This document shows positions 51,877 through 64,000 of a DNA stretch of 64,000 nt, one piece after another; positions within the stretch are counted from its first letter, which is position 1, and the number at the start of each line of letters is the position of its first letter. The stretch covers positions 372,001 through 436,000 of the forward strand of contig JALJCO010009116.1 of assembly GCA_023101725.1 (NCBI GenBank), given 5' to 3'. A program made the translations under genes and the position numbers. Under the pieces are notes generated by a model. It saw only the letters and a list, made by a program, of their open reading frames with translations, had not been told where the DNA came from and ran no database searches. The stretch comes from Atherinomorus stipes (lineage: Eukaryota; Chordata; Actinopteri; Atheriniformes; Atherinidae).

Positions 51877-54056
51877 GTATGTCTTTCCCTTTCTTTTAAA
51901 TGAAGACAAAAGAAACAATCGTTACCACACAGGTCATGTACTGACTGGCAGGTTGAGTTTTTTTTTCCTGTGAAACAAAAAAAAAACAACAGAAAAACCC
52001 TTGTTTCTTTCCTGTTAGAGGTTCCTAAACCCAAATCAGAAACCAGAAGGAAAAAAGAATAAAGAATGAATCCCTGTCTAATTCGGTGCGTGGCTGCATG
52101 TTTAAAGCCATGTTGCACTAACTTAATTATCATAACTACAAACTCAACTAAAGTGGAAATAAAAACCAAATGCAATTATTAACCATCCCAACAACTCATA
52201 TTTTATTCCCAGTAGAATATAAACACCATAACAGGCAATGAAACTGAGACATTTTATCATTTCATGGAAAATCTTACCTGATTGTGAATCTGATGCAGAA
52301 TCACGTCTGTAAAAAGTTGGAAGAGGAGCAACAAAAGGCTGGAAGAGTAATAGTAGGAGGTGACTTTAATATCTAATCAGGTTAATTGGCTACAGGTCAG
52401 TAATATGGTCATAAAAGGAGCATTTCAGAGAGGCAGAGTCTCTCAGATGGAAAGATGGACAGAGGTTTGCCAATATAAGAAAAACATTGTCTATTGCTGA
52501 TATTGGTTGGCCAACAGTTTTCCGGATCTGTTGGTGCATTCTGTTTCATTTTTAGTTTTTTATTTCCCCCATTCTTGTTCCAAATGTGAGTGTGGGGGTG
52601 CTGCCACTATAGGCGCTTTTGGACTGTAGGAACCCTTTGGAGCTCCTATAACCTTTTCAGGAACCAGGCCGTTTTTGGCACATTCGGACATTTAGGAACT
52701 AGGGACCACGAACCTCAGTTCCTGTAACCTTTTTAGCTACTTCTCCGAGGCAGGGTCTCTTCGGGGTTCCATAGGAACTGAAATACGTAGATGTTTGGTG
52801 ATTGGTAGAACTGGCAAGCCCCACCCCTTGAGTGATCTCCACTTTTGCCGCCCCGCCATATTTAAAAAGTCCCACAACTGTTACAACTGTTTACCAAGAT
52901 CGTAATGACAACAAGAACTATTACAATAGGAGTGTACCGATTCATTATTAAATTGATCACAATGGTACAAGTCCCGAATCGACTTTAAATGTCCAAAAGC
53001 AATTATTTTCATACCAATGTAATGATCCAAATACAGCTGCAAAGTGTGGCAGCAGAATCTCTGGCTGCTGTCCAGATACTTTAGTGGACGGACCGTCCGG
53101 GCGCACTTCAACAAAAGGTAAACAAGGATACGGGAGGGAAAGCTGGTAAGTTAGCTTTTATAATAGCTTTGAATAAAAGAGATGGATAACCCATATACAG
53201 TTGCAAATTGTGTCAGTACAATCTGTCATTACAGTACAATCTTTAGTGGATTAACCTCGGTCTGTCCACTAGTGTCCGGGCGTACTTCAACGAAAAGTAA
53301 ACCGGACGTTAGTAGGGCAGCTTTCCAACGGGGGGCTGTTCTGTTACATGATACAAATGACGGATGGAAAGCTGTTAAGCTAGCTTTTATAATAGCTTTG
53401 AATAAAAGAGATGAGAAGCCTCAGTTTTGTATTAGATCTGCTGGGGCATAAATTTGTCTCTGTAGCAGATGATTGCATCAAACATGGTTCCTATCAAGCT
53501 CCCTCATGTGCGAATGCAAACTAATGGGGAAGGGTCGTTTTTATAACTAAACTTGAGATGGGTAGTTACAGGAACTGCGCCTTATGCCTACCATTGATCT
53601 TTTTTATATATTAATTTGAAGTGCTTTGTTTCTTCTTTTATCTTAAAAGACTTTTCAAAATTAGTTTTAATTGTGTCCTTCATTATATTAAGTTTTGGGG
53701 TCAAATGAAGTATCGGCCCCAAATATCGGCGGGTTGTATCGGCTGAGGCTGATGAGAAAATTTTGGTATCGGTATTAGCCCTAAAATATCTGTATCGTCT
53801 ATCCCTATTTCCCTGTCAACTATTATCCATCTTATTGGGAACTTTTTTTGTGATGTCATCAGAGCTAATACGACAGGATACCTGGGAAATGAGGAGTGTA
53901 AACAATCCAACAAACTCTTGGTTGTGGTTTTGTCTGCTGATTTCATGTCTCCTCATTTGCAGCAAGCTTCAGCCTGAAGACGACAGCACGTCCTCTGAGT
54001 GATTGTAAAATGATAAAAAGAAAATAAAACCAATCTCTGCCCTGTTTTGTCCTCAG
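51877..54056 (+). other. dcc: dcc intron 4 (2.2 kb), splitting Ig domain 3
   Basis: Bounded by a GTATGT donor and a TCCTCAG acceptor, phase 2. It is the shortest intron in the window. 51877-52600 is AT-rich with no feature recognised. 52611-53582 is a putative transposon (separate entry). 53690-53800 carries TATCGG-rich transposon relics. Then unique sequence leads to the acceptor. Confidence 0.88.
52611..53582. mobile_element. Putative DNA transposon in intron 4 (972 bp)
   Basis: AGGCGC at the left and GCGCCT at the right, followed inward by GTAGGAAC and GTTACAGGAACT, with TAT on each outer flank. The interior has GGAACC-rich sequence (52640-52780) and an internal duplication: AGCTTTTATAATAGCTTTGA at about 53152 and again at 53385. 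No transposase. Termini are short, so moderate confidence only. Confidence 0.5.
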
Positions 54057-54193
54057 GAACAAGAAGTACTCTCTGCTGGCGGGCAGTAACCTGATCATCA
54101 GGAGTGTGACTGACGACGACTCCGGCAGTTACAGCTGCACAGCCACCAACAAGAACCACAACATCACTGCACAGGCGGAGCTCAGCGTGCTGG
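54057..54193 (+). CDS. dcc: dcc exon encoding second half of Ig domain 3
   Basis: Fourth visible dcc exon, 137 nt. The acceptor is TTTGTCCTCAG (AG 54055-54056) and the donor is GTGAGG from 54194. It enters in phase 2, completing a Trp codon with the previous exon's TG, and leaves in phase 1, as expected for the boundary before Ig4. It encodes [20 protein letters not shown] and then DSGSYSC, carrying the second Ig3 cysteine (54136-54138). NIT (Asn 54160-54162) is a likely N-glycosylation site, as in other DCC proteins. It ends AELSVL plus the first base of the next codon. The next exon should encode Ig4; I searched the remaining 9.8 kb by eye for a matching segment and found none, so intron 5 probably continues beyond the window. 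Confidence 0.94.
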
Positions 54194-55004
54194 GTGAGGA
54201 AATACAAACCTTTCATTACTGTTCCACTGTCATTTATCTGATGAAGAACCCTGGAAACAGGAAGGTTAGAACGGATGACAAATCTCCAGAGTTCTGCATT
54301 TCCTTTCACTTAGAAATCTGTGTTTTACAACCTGCTCACTGATGGCAGGTAGTTGATAGCAGAGATCAGCCACCCAACCTGCCTCGCCTCCCTGAACCAC
54401 ATCACACCGTTAATACAGGTTAAACCATTCGTCACTTTCCCGTCATAGAAGTAGTTCAGTATTTACAACCCAACTCTACAAATACCTAAGTACTACGCTA
54501 AAGTGTTTTACCTGTAGACCAAACCAAGTGTCATGATGAGCCACACCCCCCTACCTGAACTCCACCCACACACTCGGCTGTGTTCAGCTCTCCATCCACC
54601 TACTTCAGTGATGAATGTGATGTATTTGCTGAGACGGAGGAAAGGTTCAGTGTCTACAGGAGCTGGAAGTTGCTCCAGTAGCCGGTGGCAGCTAGCTAAC
54701 CATGGCTGTTTGCTAATATTTGTTTGACCATTGATAGTTGGAACTGATCCTGAGTCATGGTCAGAACCAGGAAGACTGTGATCACCTAGCAACCAGCAGG
54801 GTGAATTAATACTTGCCCGATAAATCATGGGATTCCTCCATCACCGTTTCTGCACTGCATGCGGCTAATATGAATAACGGTTTCTAATGTAGGCCAAGTT
54901 TGGGATTTTAATACAGAGAGCGCTGCATTCAGGGACAAAATAGGAAGTGGGATTTTCATTTTTTGACAGGGAAACATGGACGAACACTGACTGTTGTTTA
55001 TTGT

Positions 55005-55085
55005 TTATTGTGGATCTGAATTAGCAACAGCAAGACACTGCTGCTATTCTCCCTGGGGTCAACAGCAGTATTCATACAAGAGAAG
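55005..55085 (-). mobile_element. Retroposon 3' tail (TTATTGTGGATC type)
   Basis: GTTTATTGTGGATCTGAATT, then CTGCTGCTATTCTCCCTGGG. On the minus strand this is a fish LINE/SINE tail ending in CAATAAAC repeats. Confidence 0.65.
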
Positions 55086-55514
55086 AAAGACATTACACCA
55101 ACGGTGTAAAAAAAAAAAAAAAAATCATAATAAATACACATGAAATGATGTAAAATAAAATATAAAATGAAATAAAATACAACATAGAAATACAGCATGC
55201 TACAGTAGTGCATGTTAGTAATCCTACATGTAATACCAGCCAACTTTGACATTCATAAATCTCACAGATTTCAGATTTACTTTATTCAAAAAGGGAACAT
55301 GTTCAGCAACATTGACCACAATGTAAAATGAGCTTTGCACCAGATTGTAGCTCCCAGAACTGATTTCCGTCTTCAGTCCCTAAAACACAAAATACACCAC
55401 ACATAGAAATATGAAAGATAGTGATAGCAGTTGAAAGCTTTGAAATAAAGTAACAAAAGTAATCGCTTAATGCACATGAGTTTACCCTTTAAACTATATA
55501 TGTATATGGCATCT

Positions 55515-55815
55515 TAATGATCCCTAAGACTTTTGGGAAAATACTCTGTGGAATGACGAGACAAAAGTTAAACTTTTTAGAAGGTGGAGGTCCCATTACA
55601 TCTGGCGTAAAAGTAACAGAGCAATTCAGAAAAGGAACATCATACCATCATCATACCAAATATGGTGGTTTTAGTGTGATGGTCTCGGGCTGTTTTGCTG
55701 CTTCAGGACCTGGAAGACTTGCTGTGGTAAATGGAACCATGAATTCTGCTGTCTACCAAAACATCCTGAAGAAGAATGTCCAGCCAACTGTTGGCGACCT
55801 CAAGCTGAAGCGCAA
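55515..55815 (+). pseudogene. Tc1-like transposase fragment (middle region)
   Basis: One open frame reads [14 protein letters not shown] sequence (here [13 protein letters not shown]), then [19 protein letters not shown] and NGTMNSAVYQNILKKNVQP, the central catalytic region of Tc1-like transposases. The N-terminal DNA-binding part, the C-terminal NPIE segment and both inverted repeats are missing. Similarity ends after LKLKRK near 55815, and the frame runs on as unrelated sequence to 55861. It is the same family as the 27289 element but in the opposite orientation. Confidence 0.9.
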
Positions 55816-56092
55816 AATTTGTTTGGACAAATATAATGATAACAACAAAAATAGCTCATAAGAGTTTAATTTCAGAACTAATATCTTGCCATTTTCCATG
55901 CTTTTCCTGATAAGTGATTTTGGTTATTAAGTTCTTACATCAATGGCATTGTACTGCCATTAACAGCTTTTAGGCATTCTTTTCTTCTATGTCTCTTTTA
56001 GTCACATGATTCACACAACAGTTGGTACTTGATTGCATAACCATTATTTTTGATGGCAAAACTGGTCTCTTGATTTTTTCCATGGTTATATA

Positions 56093-56609
56093 CTGTTGTC
56101 CTCAAAATTATTCAGACCCTCTGACTAAAGAAGAGGCTAACTTCACAATAATGATTCAAATGACAAGAATTAAAAGAAATTAATAATACATAAAAATGTA
56201 TAAAATTATAATTTAGTGAAATAGAATATTACTTTTGAATTGTGGTAGAAAATAATAGTGAGAAAAAGCAAATGAACAAAGCTGTCCGTGACACTTTAGA
56301 GCACCTTTCCCATGAACAGTGGACCAAAATACCTGTCAACAGGTGTAGACGTCTCTTTGAACATTACAGAAAACACCTGATTGCCTGATTGTGTCAAGGT
56401 GATACTCAATAAAAGTTCAGCTATGAAGCGCTATCATTCTTGTTTACCTGTTTTTCATATTTCTTTTGAATCAAAATTCAAAATCAATGTCATGATTTTT
56501 ATAGAATTTTTATTTAATATTACTTTTGTCAATTTCATCTTATTTCACTGACAGCTATTTTTTTCCTTCTTTAATTGGAGGGTATGAATAATTTTGAGGA
56601 TGACTGTAT
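56093..56609 (+). mobile_element. Internally deleted Tc1-like transposon
   Basis: Inverted ends ACTGTTGTCCTCAAAATTAT and ATAATTTTGAGGATGACTGT about 517 bp apart. Near 56300-56387 the plus strand encodes HEQWTKIPVNRCRRLFEHYR plus KHLIA and a stop, matching the C-terminal end of a Tc1-like transposase of a different subfamily from the 27289 element. The rest of the transposase is deleted. Confidence 0.82.
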
Positions 56610-57749
56610 GTGTACACACACATACATGATAGTACCTATAGTCCCTGTAGTATACATACATACTGCATACGTATACACAGCCCATTTAAGGCTGATTTCA
56701 GTGTCTAGTTTCAAATCACTGAATAGAGTACTCATATTTATTATCTTATTTCTTTAAATCACACTGCATAACATGATGGAAAAGTTTTGGAATTTCCCAC
56801 TTCCAGGATGCAGCGAATGCAGCGTGATTGTAGGGGGAAAAAAGGGAGGAAACTGGGAATTTCTTGACTTCAGATAGTTAAGTGTAGCCCTTCAAGTGAA
56901 GAATAAGTGATATTTTTTACTGCTACTACATCATGACTATACTGTATGCTCAGCTACATTTCCATAAATGTGATTCTAACATTAACTTTAATGTTTTGAT
57001 TCCATGAAGGAGGACTAGATAAAAACCTCCTCACTCTGATCTGAACTCACATCAGTCCTCACACAGACAGAGAAACCCAACCACACACACTCAGTGTTGG
57101 GTTGAAAATAAAAGAATAAAGCCCTGTCATTTCTTAAAGCTCCTGAAGGCATCAGGAATCTGACTGGTTACAGCTTAACATGCCCCCAAACAATAAATAA
57201 ATAACTAAATAAAATGGAATAAAAAGGGGTCAGCATCCCTTCTCTGACAGAAATCCTCCCGTCTCCAGACAACCTCAGAGCCAGAGAATCACTTCCAGAA
57301 CCAAATGCAGTCATGAAATATGAAAAGGAAGATCTGTGCTTGCTTCAGACAATTCTCATAAATAAAATATTTTTGTATTTATTGTCTGACTGCTTCTCAG
57401 CTGCTGAAGCTGCTGAAGGTTTCACCTGAACAGCAGCAAACAATGTTCCTTCTAAATGGTTTGCTCAAATTTCCAGTTCAAGTTTCTTGATTTTCCCACA
57501 CACACCATACAGCCATGGCTTTCCCCAACCTGCTTTGTGAAAAGTAGAAACAAACAGTTCACATACAGAAAAGAAGAAGAGCGACAGACAGATATTCAAT
57601 GACAAACAGGCACAAACGATGCAACGATTTGCATAAGAGTATACAGTAAGTACAGAGTAGTACGGTAACAAGTAGGCGGATAACATGCAGTCATGTGCTC
57701 ATGGTCACTGGGTGGATACAGAGGACAATAGAAATGTGAATGACTACAA

Positions 57750-57840
57750 AGGCAAGGCAAGTTTATTTGTATGGCACATGTCATGTACAGGACAATGCAA
57801 AGTGCTTTACATGAAACATTAAAAGCATTACAGTTCTACT
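57750..57840 (-). mobile_element. Retroposon 3' tail (CAAGGCAAGTTTATTTGTAT)
   Basis: GGCAAGGCAAGTTTATTTGT, then GCAAAGTGCTTTACATGAAA. It is a widely dispersed fish retroposon end with (CTTGC)-type tail on the minus strand. Confidence 0.75.
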
Positions 57841-60799
57841 GGTTTAATTCTTTGTCAAAAAGATTTTTAAAATACACACAGACATGGATCAAAGATTAGT
57901 TGTCATTCCTCCAAGTCTGCACCAAGTCTTGGAAATTTGTCTATTTGTGTCACTTTTTTGTTGCTATTCACTTTTCTTCTTCACTTCTTTCAAACGCATC
58001 AGAAAGAGCAGTGGAAAGCTTGCTATTAGCTTACAAATACATCATATTGTGTATATTACATTATAATAAATTAAATACGATCAGTTTTCAGACTGACTAC
58101 ATGGTTTTGGGATATACAAACCTCAAATTTGACTCATATTGGCTTCCTGTACAGCAGAAGGAGCAAAGTACAATTTCTGTGAGTATTTTCACATGAAAAA
58201 TATCATTTTTAAGGGTTTTGTTTGATAAGTTGCAAAATCCCCATAAGCAAGAATAAAGGCAGCTGGAGGGCTAAGCACATGGATTTAAACTCTGTGCTTT
58301 TGTCTTATATAAGACTGAGACTAGCATAGTAAAACAAATCCCTAAAACAACTCTCTAAACTTCTGGTTGGGTTAAAAGCTAAAAGTAGAAGCAGAAGACG
58401 ATCATGGTTTGAGCTAAAATACATTGTTTTTGAAAATAAGATGAAAAAGAACAAAAAACAACAAAAAAATGGTTATAGATGGAGCTTGGACACAAAAGGA
58501 TGCAACATCTACTGTTGCGACTCTGTTTTCAACACTCGCACACCAGACACTGAGGGAGCTTCTGTTTCCTCACCAAAACATGGCTTATAAAGAGAATAGA
58601 AGCAACTTCTAGGTTTGCGTTGAACCCTCATGCTTTGAGTTGCAGTATCCTTCAGCGAAGCACAAAGTCAGCACAGTCTATAGGGAAGCTTACGATGCAT
58701 ATAAACTCAACATCACCTCAGGACCATCACTATGCTGTGAAAGCTCTTTTCTTTCTATCGTGGCCACTGGAAGAATTAGGTCAGCATTTAGATAATTCCT
58801 GGAGGCCTGGAAATATTTACCCCTATGCACAATGTTTACAAAAATAAAATAAAAAAGCCCCTGAGCCGACAGTGACAGTAACTTTGCTTTTGTCAGAAGC
58901 AGTTAAATGTGAGCATAACAGCAATTTATTTTGGGGCTATTCATGTTCATGTGAAGTCAGCAGGAACTTCGGCAGACTCGGCATCCCATGGGTCCGTCTC
59001 ACAGAAATGTTTTACTCAGAACTCTCAGATATATCTTTTTCTTTTGGTTTGTTTCATCATTTTTAACAGCCAAAATTAATAAAATATATTGTGCGGAAGC
59101 TCACATCTCTGAAAAAAACATGTATTGATTGTTTTGTTATCAGTTAGACATGAAATACAGTCCAGTTCAGCATAGTTCCCACTGCAGTGTGACTCCTGTG
59201 TATGGGGCGTCACATTGTATCCGGATTGGGACAGTGTCCTGTGGACTGGGTCCAGAGAACAGCACTGTTTAATGGTTACAGAGCAGAGACTGCACCCACT
59301 CAGCAGTTTTCTGACACTTCATAACAATCATTTAATCACACCCTTGTTATGACTTAAATATGTTGGGTGGATGTCTCTGTGAGGTCACCAAAGTACTCGA
59401 GTACCCATACTTTGTGTAAGTGAATGGGGATGCTTAGAGGTAAGAGCTGAGGGGAACAACGTGCAGTGAAGATGTCATTCGAAGCCCATTTCGGTAGCAA
59501 TGAGAGGCTCATTTATGCAGTGTAAATAGCTACATCTGTGTAAAATATTCCCGTCCAAACATTGCCTTACATCTTTTTAAGTTAGCATAGTTGTTATCAA
59601 GTACATCTACCAGAGGATAGTACAGAGTTCATATCTGAGTTCAGTCAATGTCAGACAACAGCAAACATGCTGGCAGTTGAGATCATGACAACGAGAGACA
59701 AAGATGAGACAGCATGGCAGATGGTCTATGCAGTCATTAAGGGCACAGTCTCATGGGTTTCCTCAAATGAACGAGACTTGAACGATCTGGATTCTCGCAG
59801 CAAGGATCAGGCAACTCTGCGCGGTCTCATAGTGGTTTTCGGAAACATTTTGAGGACAAAACCGTCGTCATCACGCCGTAACGCAAATATAAAGAGACGG
59901 CAAACTCCAGTCCAGCTGGTGGCGTCACCACCTGTTAGAGTGCGATGTCTGTCACTAATAGACAATCAATGCACGTACATGCATCAAGCATGCTGACCGA
60001 GAGAAAGCCAGCTTGAACTTCCAAGAAACATGTCCTGTGTGTCTGATTACAGAGGACTATAAATTAGGCTTAAAGTGCTCTTTGTAGGTTACAGAGAGTC
60101 TGTCGGAGAGCCTCTCCGTTGTCTCTGGCTGCACGAAATATTTTTTTAGTGTCTGTCACTAGGTCAAGGGACATTGGAGAGGGCAAGGGCTGTGATTGGT
60201 CTGAGCAAGAAGGGAAGGGTAGAAAGAAAAAGAGAAGGCGAAAGGGGGGGGGGAGAAAAAAGGAAAAATAAAAAATGGCAGAGGTGAGGAGAGGGAGAAA
60301 AAAGAAAGGAGAGGATTGGTCTACAACGTAAACACTAGCAGCGCCATTTTTAAACCAGCTAGCCTACGAAGACGCAGATATGACTAAAATCGAAGAACGT
60401 TTTGCCGAAGAAGTAAGGAAACACCAAAAGCTCCCCGTCTTTATTTTTGCATCAAAAGTATCTGTATCAATGTTATTCAGCTGCAACAGCAACAACAGTC
60501 TTTCTCTCTCGGACGCCATTGCTCACTGTAACCGGAAGCAAAATAACCACCGAGGTTACCGACCATCTGCATCATATGAGTAGGCCAGTGTAGCGTAGCG
60601 ACCGCTACTGATCGAAAATCGGACTGTTTACCAGCGTCATATGAATCCTGCCGACAACGCCAGAATGTGGCAAGGTATGCAACAAGAGTCTGTACTGGAT
60701 TTGATCCCACAGACACCTGGGTGAGAGTCATAGGGATATCTCTGTGGCCAAGTAGCCTGGGCGCATGATCTATCAGAGGCATAGTGACAGGACCCCACA

Positions 60800-60975
60800 C
60801 TGTCACACTATCATGCATGTCTTTGGATGGTGGGAAGAAGCTGTAGTACCTGGAGAGAACCCACGCATACACGGGGAGAACATGCAAACTCCACACAGGA
60901 AGGCCACTAACTTCAAACCCCCCCGAGAACTTGCGACCTTCTCACTGTGAGGCTGCAGTGCTAATCACCACACAT
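60800..60975 (+). mobile_element. L2-type retroposon fragment
   Basis: CATGTCTTTGGATGGTGGGA, GAGAACCCACGCATACACGG, GGAGAACATGCAAACTCCAC and CTGTGAGGCTGCAGTGCTAA, in the order seen in dispersed teleost repeats. It lies upstream of the region homologous to the tails at 2555 and 19262. No open frame spans it. Confidence 0.75.
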
Positions 60976-61263
60976 GTAGCCTTTTTGAGAGGGCTGCACA
61001 ATGTACATTGTGGGTACATTGTAGCATCCCCTAACGACGGTTAATCCAGCATCCATCTTTGTCCCGTCTCTTCTCTGAGATCTCTGCTGCCAGTGAAAGT
61101 CAGTCTGATGTTGACTCTTGTCTTATCTATTGCTCCAGTCTTTTTTTCTCTTGAGTTTCCTTGCTTCCTCCAATAATAATGTCCTCTTGTGTTTCTTTGC
61201 TGCTAGTGCAAGTTTAGAATAGCCAATGTGTTGGTATGCTGTTGCCATAAAGCAAAATGCTGC

Positions 61264-62683
61264 CAGGGCCTGAAATTTACTGCGGGATTGCGGGAATCGC
61301 GCATAATACCATCAACTCCCGCAAACTTCGCACTTATAATGCAGGAAATTCCCGCTTGCAATTGCAGCAACGTAATGTGCAGTGAGCGTTTGCATCGGAG
61401 CCATAAAACAGCGAAGCATAAAGGGCTCAACACATTAAGGCGACGCCGCTCCTTCTCCTTTCATTCAGGAGGAGTGACGTCGCCTCCCGCGTCGGCCATT
61501 AAATGCGCGCTCACGCTCTCCCTTTCTCTCTCTCTCTTCCTCTCTGACCTGTCAGATGTCGCAGCTTCCCCCTTGTTGATAAACCAGCCATAGTTGGCGG
61601 ATTTCCCGCCGGTAAGACGATACTTTCACGGAGTCTTATAACGTAAATGTAACTTCGGGTCACCTGAAGGGAAGCTGGTCTGGACCAACACCAGTAAAGA
61701 TCTGCGTTGTGGCAGCGCCGGTGTCGGTCTCGTTTACGATCCAAATCCTCCGGATCATCAGGTAGCGCCGGTGCTGGTTACGGTACCAAGCAGCCCAAAG
61801 AAAAGTTTTAGCCTAACTGGCTCAGAATATCCGTGTTTGATCATAATGATGGAGACACGAGCTGCTCAGTTTAATGTTGGTGTGATGAGACCAACATCAG
61901 TGCTCACATGGCAACTGAATGTGAGATCGATTCATAGATAAAGATAGTATTGATAAGTAATAGGTTGATATTATGAATACATTTTATATTTTGATGCATA
62001 GCCTAAACAGCATTAAATGTGTTCTATTAAAGATCTAAATTTGGTATTATTTTGGAGAAAGAAGCTGATTTTGGGGATGTTTCCTCATCATTTTCTCACA
62101 TTCTCACTGCTCTTAACTCGATCTTGTTTATCTCAGCTTCTTTATTATATTTTCTGTGTTTTTATTTTCTTTCCTATTAAGTATCTTTGGGTATTCTTAA
62201 AGGTGTTATTAAATGTGTTATTTTTATATTCATTAAGTTTCTTCATGAATAGAACAGTTTTCTAGCCTTGCATGAAGATGCTCCGTCCCCAAGACCAGTT
62301 TTAACAGAACTTTTATCAAACAGAGAGAGATTAAGAAGAGGGTAGAGAACAGAACAGAGCTGGAAGAAAGAACCACCAGAATTATGCAGTTGAAAGATGC
62401 AACAGATTACTGCAATATGTACTTTTTATACTGAGTTGGTAAAAACTGATGATGGCTGATAAAGAGAATGGAGACGGGACAAGAGAGCAGTCTAAGATGG
62501 AAAATAAAAAGGATGAAAAAGATAAATAAATGCTCCTTATTAATCTGAGGTACGGGTAGGACACTGTAAGACCTGTGGTAAAGCGCCCTGTAAATATTCC
62601 CCCCAAAGTATACAAATCCCCCCTTGGTGAAGCATGTAAGGGGGGAATTCCCCCCCAGTTTGAGAAGTGAATTTCAAGCCCTG
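61264..62683. mobile_element. DNA transposon with CAGGGCTTGAAATT ends (1.42 kb)
   Basis: Left end CAGGGCCTGAAATTTACTGC; right end GAATTTCAAGCCCTG (inverted, one mismatch in 14). Near-terminal GGAATTCCC and GCGGGA motifs recur at both ends. No transposase frame was recognised inside. The hAT-like look of the termini is inference; a clean target duplication is not visible (GCTGC on both sides only). Confidence 0.7.
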
Positions 62684-64000
62684 GCTGCTGTAAAGTGATG
62701 CCCCAATCTGGGGAGAGTGTGGGGTTTTTCAGCCTCGGGGCGCTGCAGGGCAGCGACAGCTCCAGGAATATATATATAATGAATGTCAGTTTGTCATCAC
62801 AACCACTCAGAAATTCACAGTTTTAAGGACAGAAACTTACATAGTTTTACTTTCTTTACTTCTGCAAGCACAGCTGATGTTTTGCTGTGTTTATCATTGC
62901 TTGCTGGGAGGGTTGACAACACTGTCCCAGTGGTATCCCACTTTCCCCCGATCACCCTGCAGTCTTTTTGTTATTTACCAGAATTGCCAGGCTCTGCAGA
63001 AGTGATCTGAGTCTCTCAGCTGATTTCAACCCCCAACTTACCTGCATGGATCCTGTTATTAGCATTATGTAATACAGACATTTCCTGCTGATTTAGAGAC
63101 AAACTGGAAGTTTTACTTTGCAGCTATTTCTCGAGTCTGTTATGATTGGGTTTAGCTCCTCGCCAATCATCTCCCCCCAATATACAACAATATTAGTTTG
63201 CTATAAGTTCAGTTGGAGACAGAGACGTCTCCTGGAGCCTCACAGGTCAGTCTTTGCAGCATTTACACTTAACCAGTGAAGATCACAGGTCAGAAAGTCA
63301 TATTTGCCTCAGATCTGGGTTTTCAGACTGGACTAATTTGAAGTTAATCTATGTTTGACTTTCTATCCGCCCTAGCATCAGCCCAGAAACCTTCATTCTG
63401 TAGCTGATAAACCAGATTTGGAATGCTGGGAGTTTCATCTGACACATGCGTCTGAATTTTTGGTTGTTTTTTCATACATTTACAACCCTGTAATGAAACA
63501 GAAGGCACTGTTTATTTTCTGTGAGCAGAGAGATTTGAAATCAAACAGAAGCAGCTGTTGTTTGTTCGACTCTCAGGAGCAAATCTGCAAATTAACCTTC
63601 AGGTGCTCAGTCTCCTTCCAGCTGGGCCTTTCCGCTCATCTCCATCCTTTCATGTCTTTGTCTAAGCGTCCCATATGAGTCTTTCTGTTTTCGCATTACA
63701 TTCATATTCTGTCTACACCCTCCTTTCATCCCTGCTTGCAAACATCACATGATGTTTACATAAACAGGAGGAAGCTGTGTCTTCAGTATGTCAACATCTG
63801 GGATCCGAGCATTAAGTGCTGTATTCTCACATGTAAACATTTGTGGCTCATTCCCAAAAACATGCAACCGGATTGATGAAGATGTTTCTGAAGGGTACAA
63901 AGATGCAAAACTCTCACGGGTACTTTGTTAAAATGATCTTGATGTAAAGATAGTCTAAATCTGCAGCCATCTTCCCAAGAGGCGGGGCAGCTAATGCATA

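Larger units (their letters stand above)
54194..64000 (+). other. dcc: dcc intron 5 (5' part, runs off the window)
   Basis: Starts with a GTGAGG donor, phase 1, and no acceptor plus Ig4-like exon was found before 64000. Tc1 pieces, LINE/SINE tails and a 1.4-kb inverted-end element are listed separately. 54200-55000, 56620-57740, 57840-60790, 60985-61260 and 62690-64000 have no feature I can support. An AAAGGGGGG run is at 60240. The frame 60380-60583 begins MTKIEERFAEEVRKHQ, which is weakly reminiscent of a MADF domain start and may be a transposon remnant. Confidence 0.75.

Noticed and set aside
59667..59996. A 109-codon plus-strand frame (MLAVEIMTTRDK...)
   Set aside because: I recognise no domain, and no splice or promoter context supports it. 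It could be a transposon relic, but the sequence alone does not show it.
60380..60583. Second MADF-like frame (MTKIEERFAEEVRKHQ...)
   Set aside because: Only about 16 residues look suggestive, and no inverted ends could be paired around it, so it is mentioned under intron 5 only.

Overview
The window looks like nuclear DNA of a ray-finned (teleost) fish. It has short, GC-rich coding exons with canonical AG/GT splice sites, separated by AT-rich introns of 2 to more than 21 kb. The introns are full of fish-type mobile DNA: Tc1-like transposons, hAT-, PIF/Harbinger- and piggyBac-like non-autonomous elements, 3' tails of LINE/SINE retroposons, and long minisatellites. There is no prokaryotic-style gene organisation. 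The species cannot be named from this sequence alone.

The only host gene I can support is one plus-strand gene spanning the whole window: the extracellular N-terminal part of the netrin receptor dcc (deleted in colorectal carcinoma). Four exons are visible: 17169-17525 (Ig domain 1), 38673-38960 (Ig domain 2), and 51726-51876 plus 54057-54193 (the two halves of Ig domain 3). Their splice phases join cleanly (1-1, 1-1, 1-2, 2-1) and give 933 nt, or 311 codons, with no stop. The signal-peptide exon must lie upstream. Ig4, the fibronectin type III repeats, the transmembrane segment and the cytoplasmic P motifs must lie downstream. Intron 1 covers at least 17.2 kb here, intron 2 is 21.1 kb, intron 3 is 12.8 kb, intron 4 is 2.2 kb, and intron 5 runs off the end after 9.8 kb.

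Region by region. 1-17168 (intron 1): an ATTC microsatellite, two oppositely oriented copies of one TAGGGCTG-ended element (2117- and -16382), a 1.2-kb 30-bp minisatellite, a 5'-truncated L1-like LINE, a 21-bp minisatellite, a 1.25-kb purine-rich array and a small hAT-like element. 17526-38672 (intron 2): a suspicious homopolymer-rich block (18640-19100), an 887-bp hAT-like element, a Tc1 transposon pseudogene with a second element nested in it (27289-29386), and adjacent elements at 35781-37252. 38961-51725 (intron 3): a 630-bp element with inverted ends, a near-perfect 93-bp hairpin, three related fold-back elements with TTAA target sites, and a 1.6-kb VNTR. 51877-54056 (intron 4): one putative 972-bp element. 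54194-64000 (intron 5): Tc1 fragments, LINE/SINE tails and a 1.4-kb element with inverted ends.

The many open reading frames outside the four exons are mostly minisatellite frames open by chance, transposon remnants or short random frames. I found no convincing tRNA or rRNA gene, CRISPR array or operon. The window's interest lies in its transposon archaeology: nested insertions with readable target duplications, several families sharing the same 8-bp ends, and large fold-back structures.
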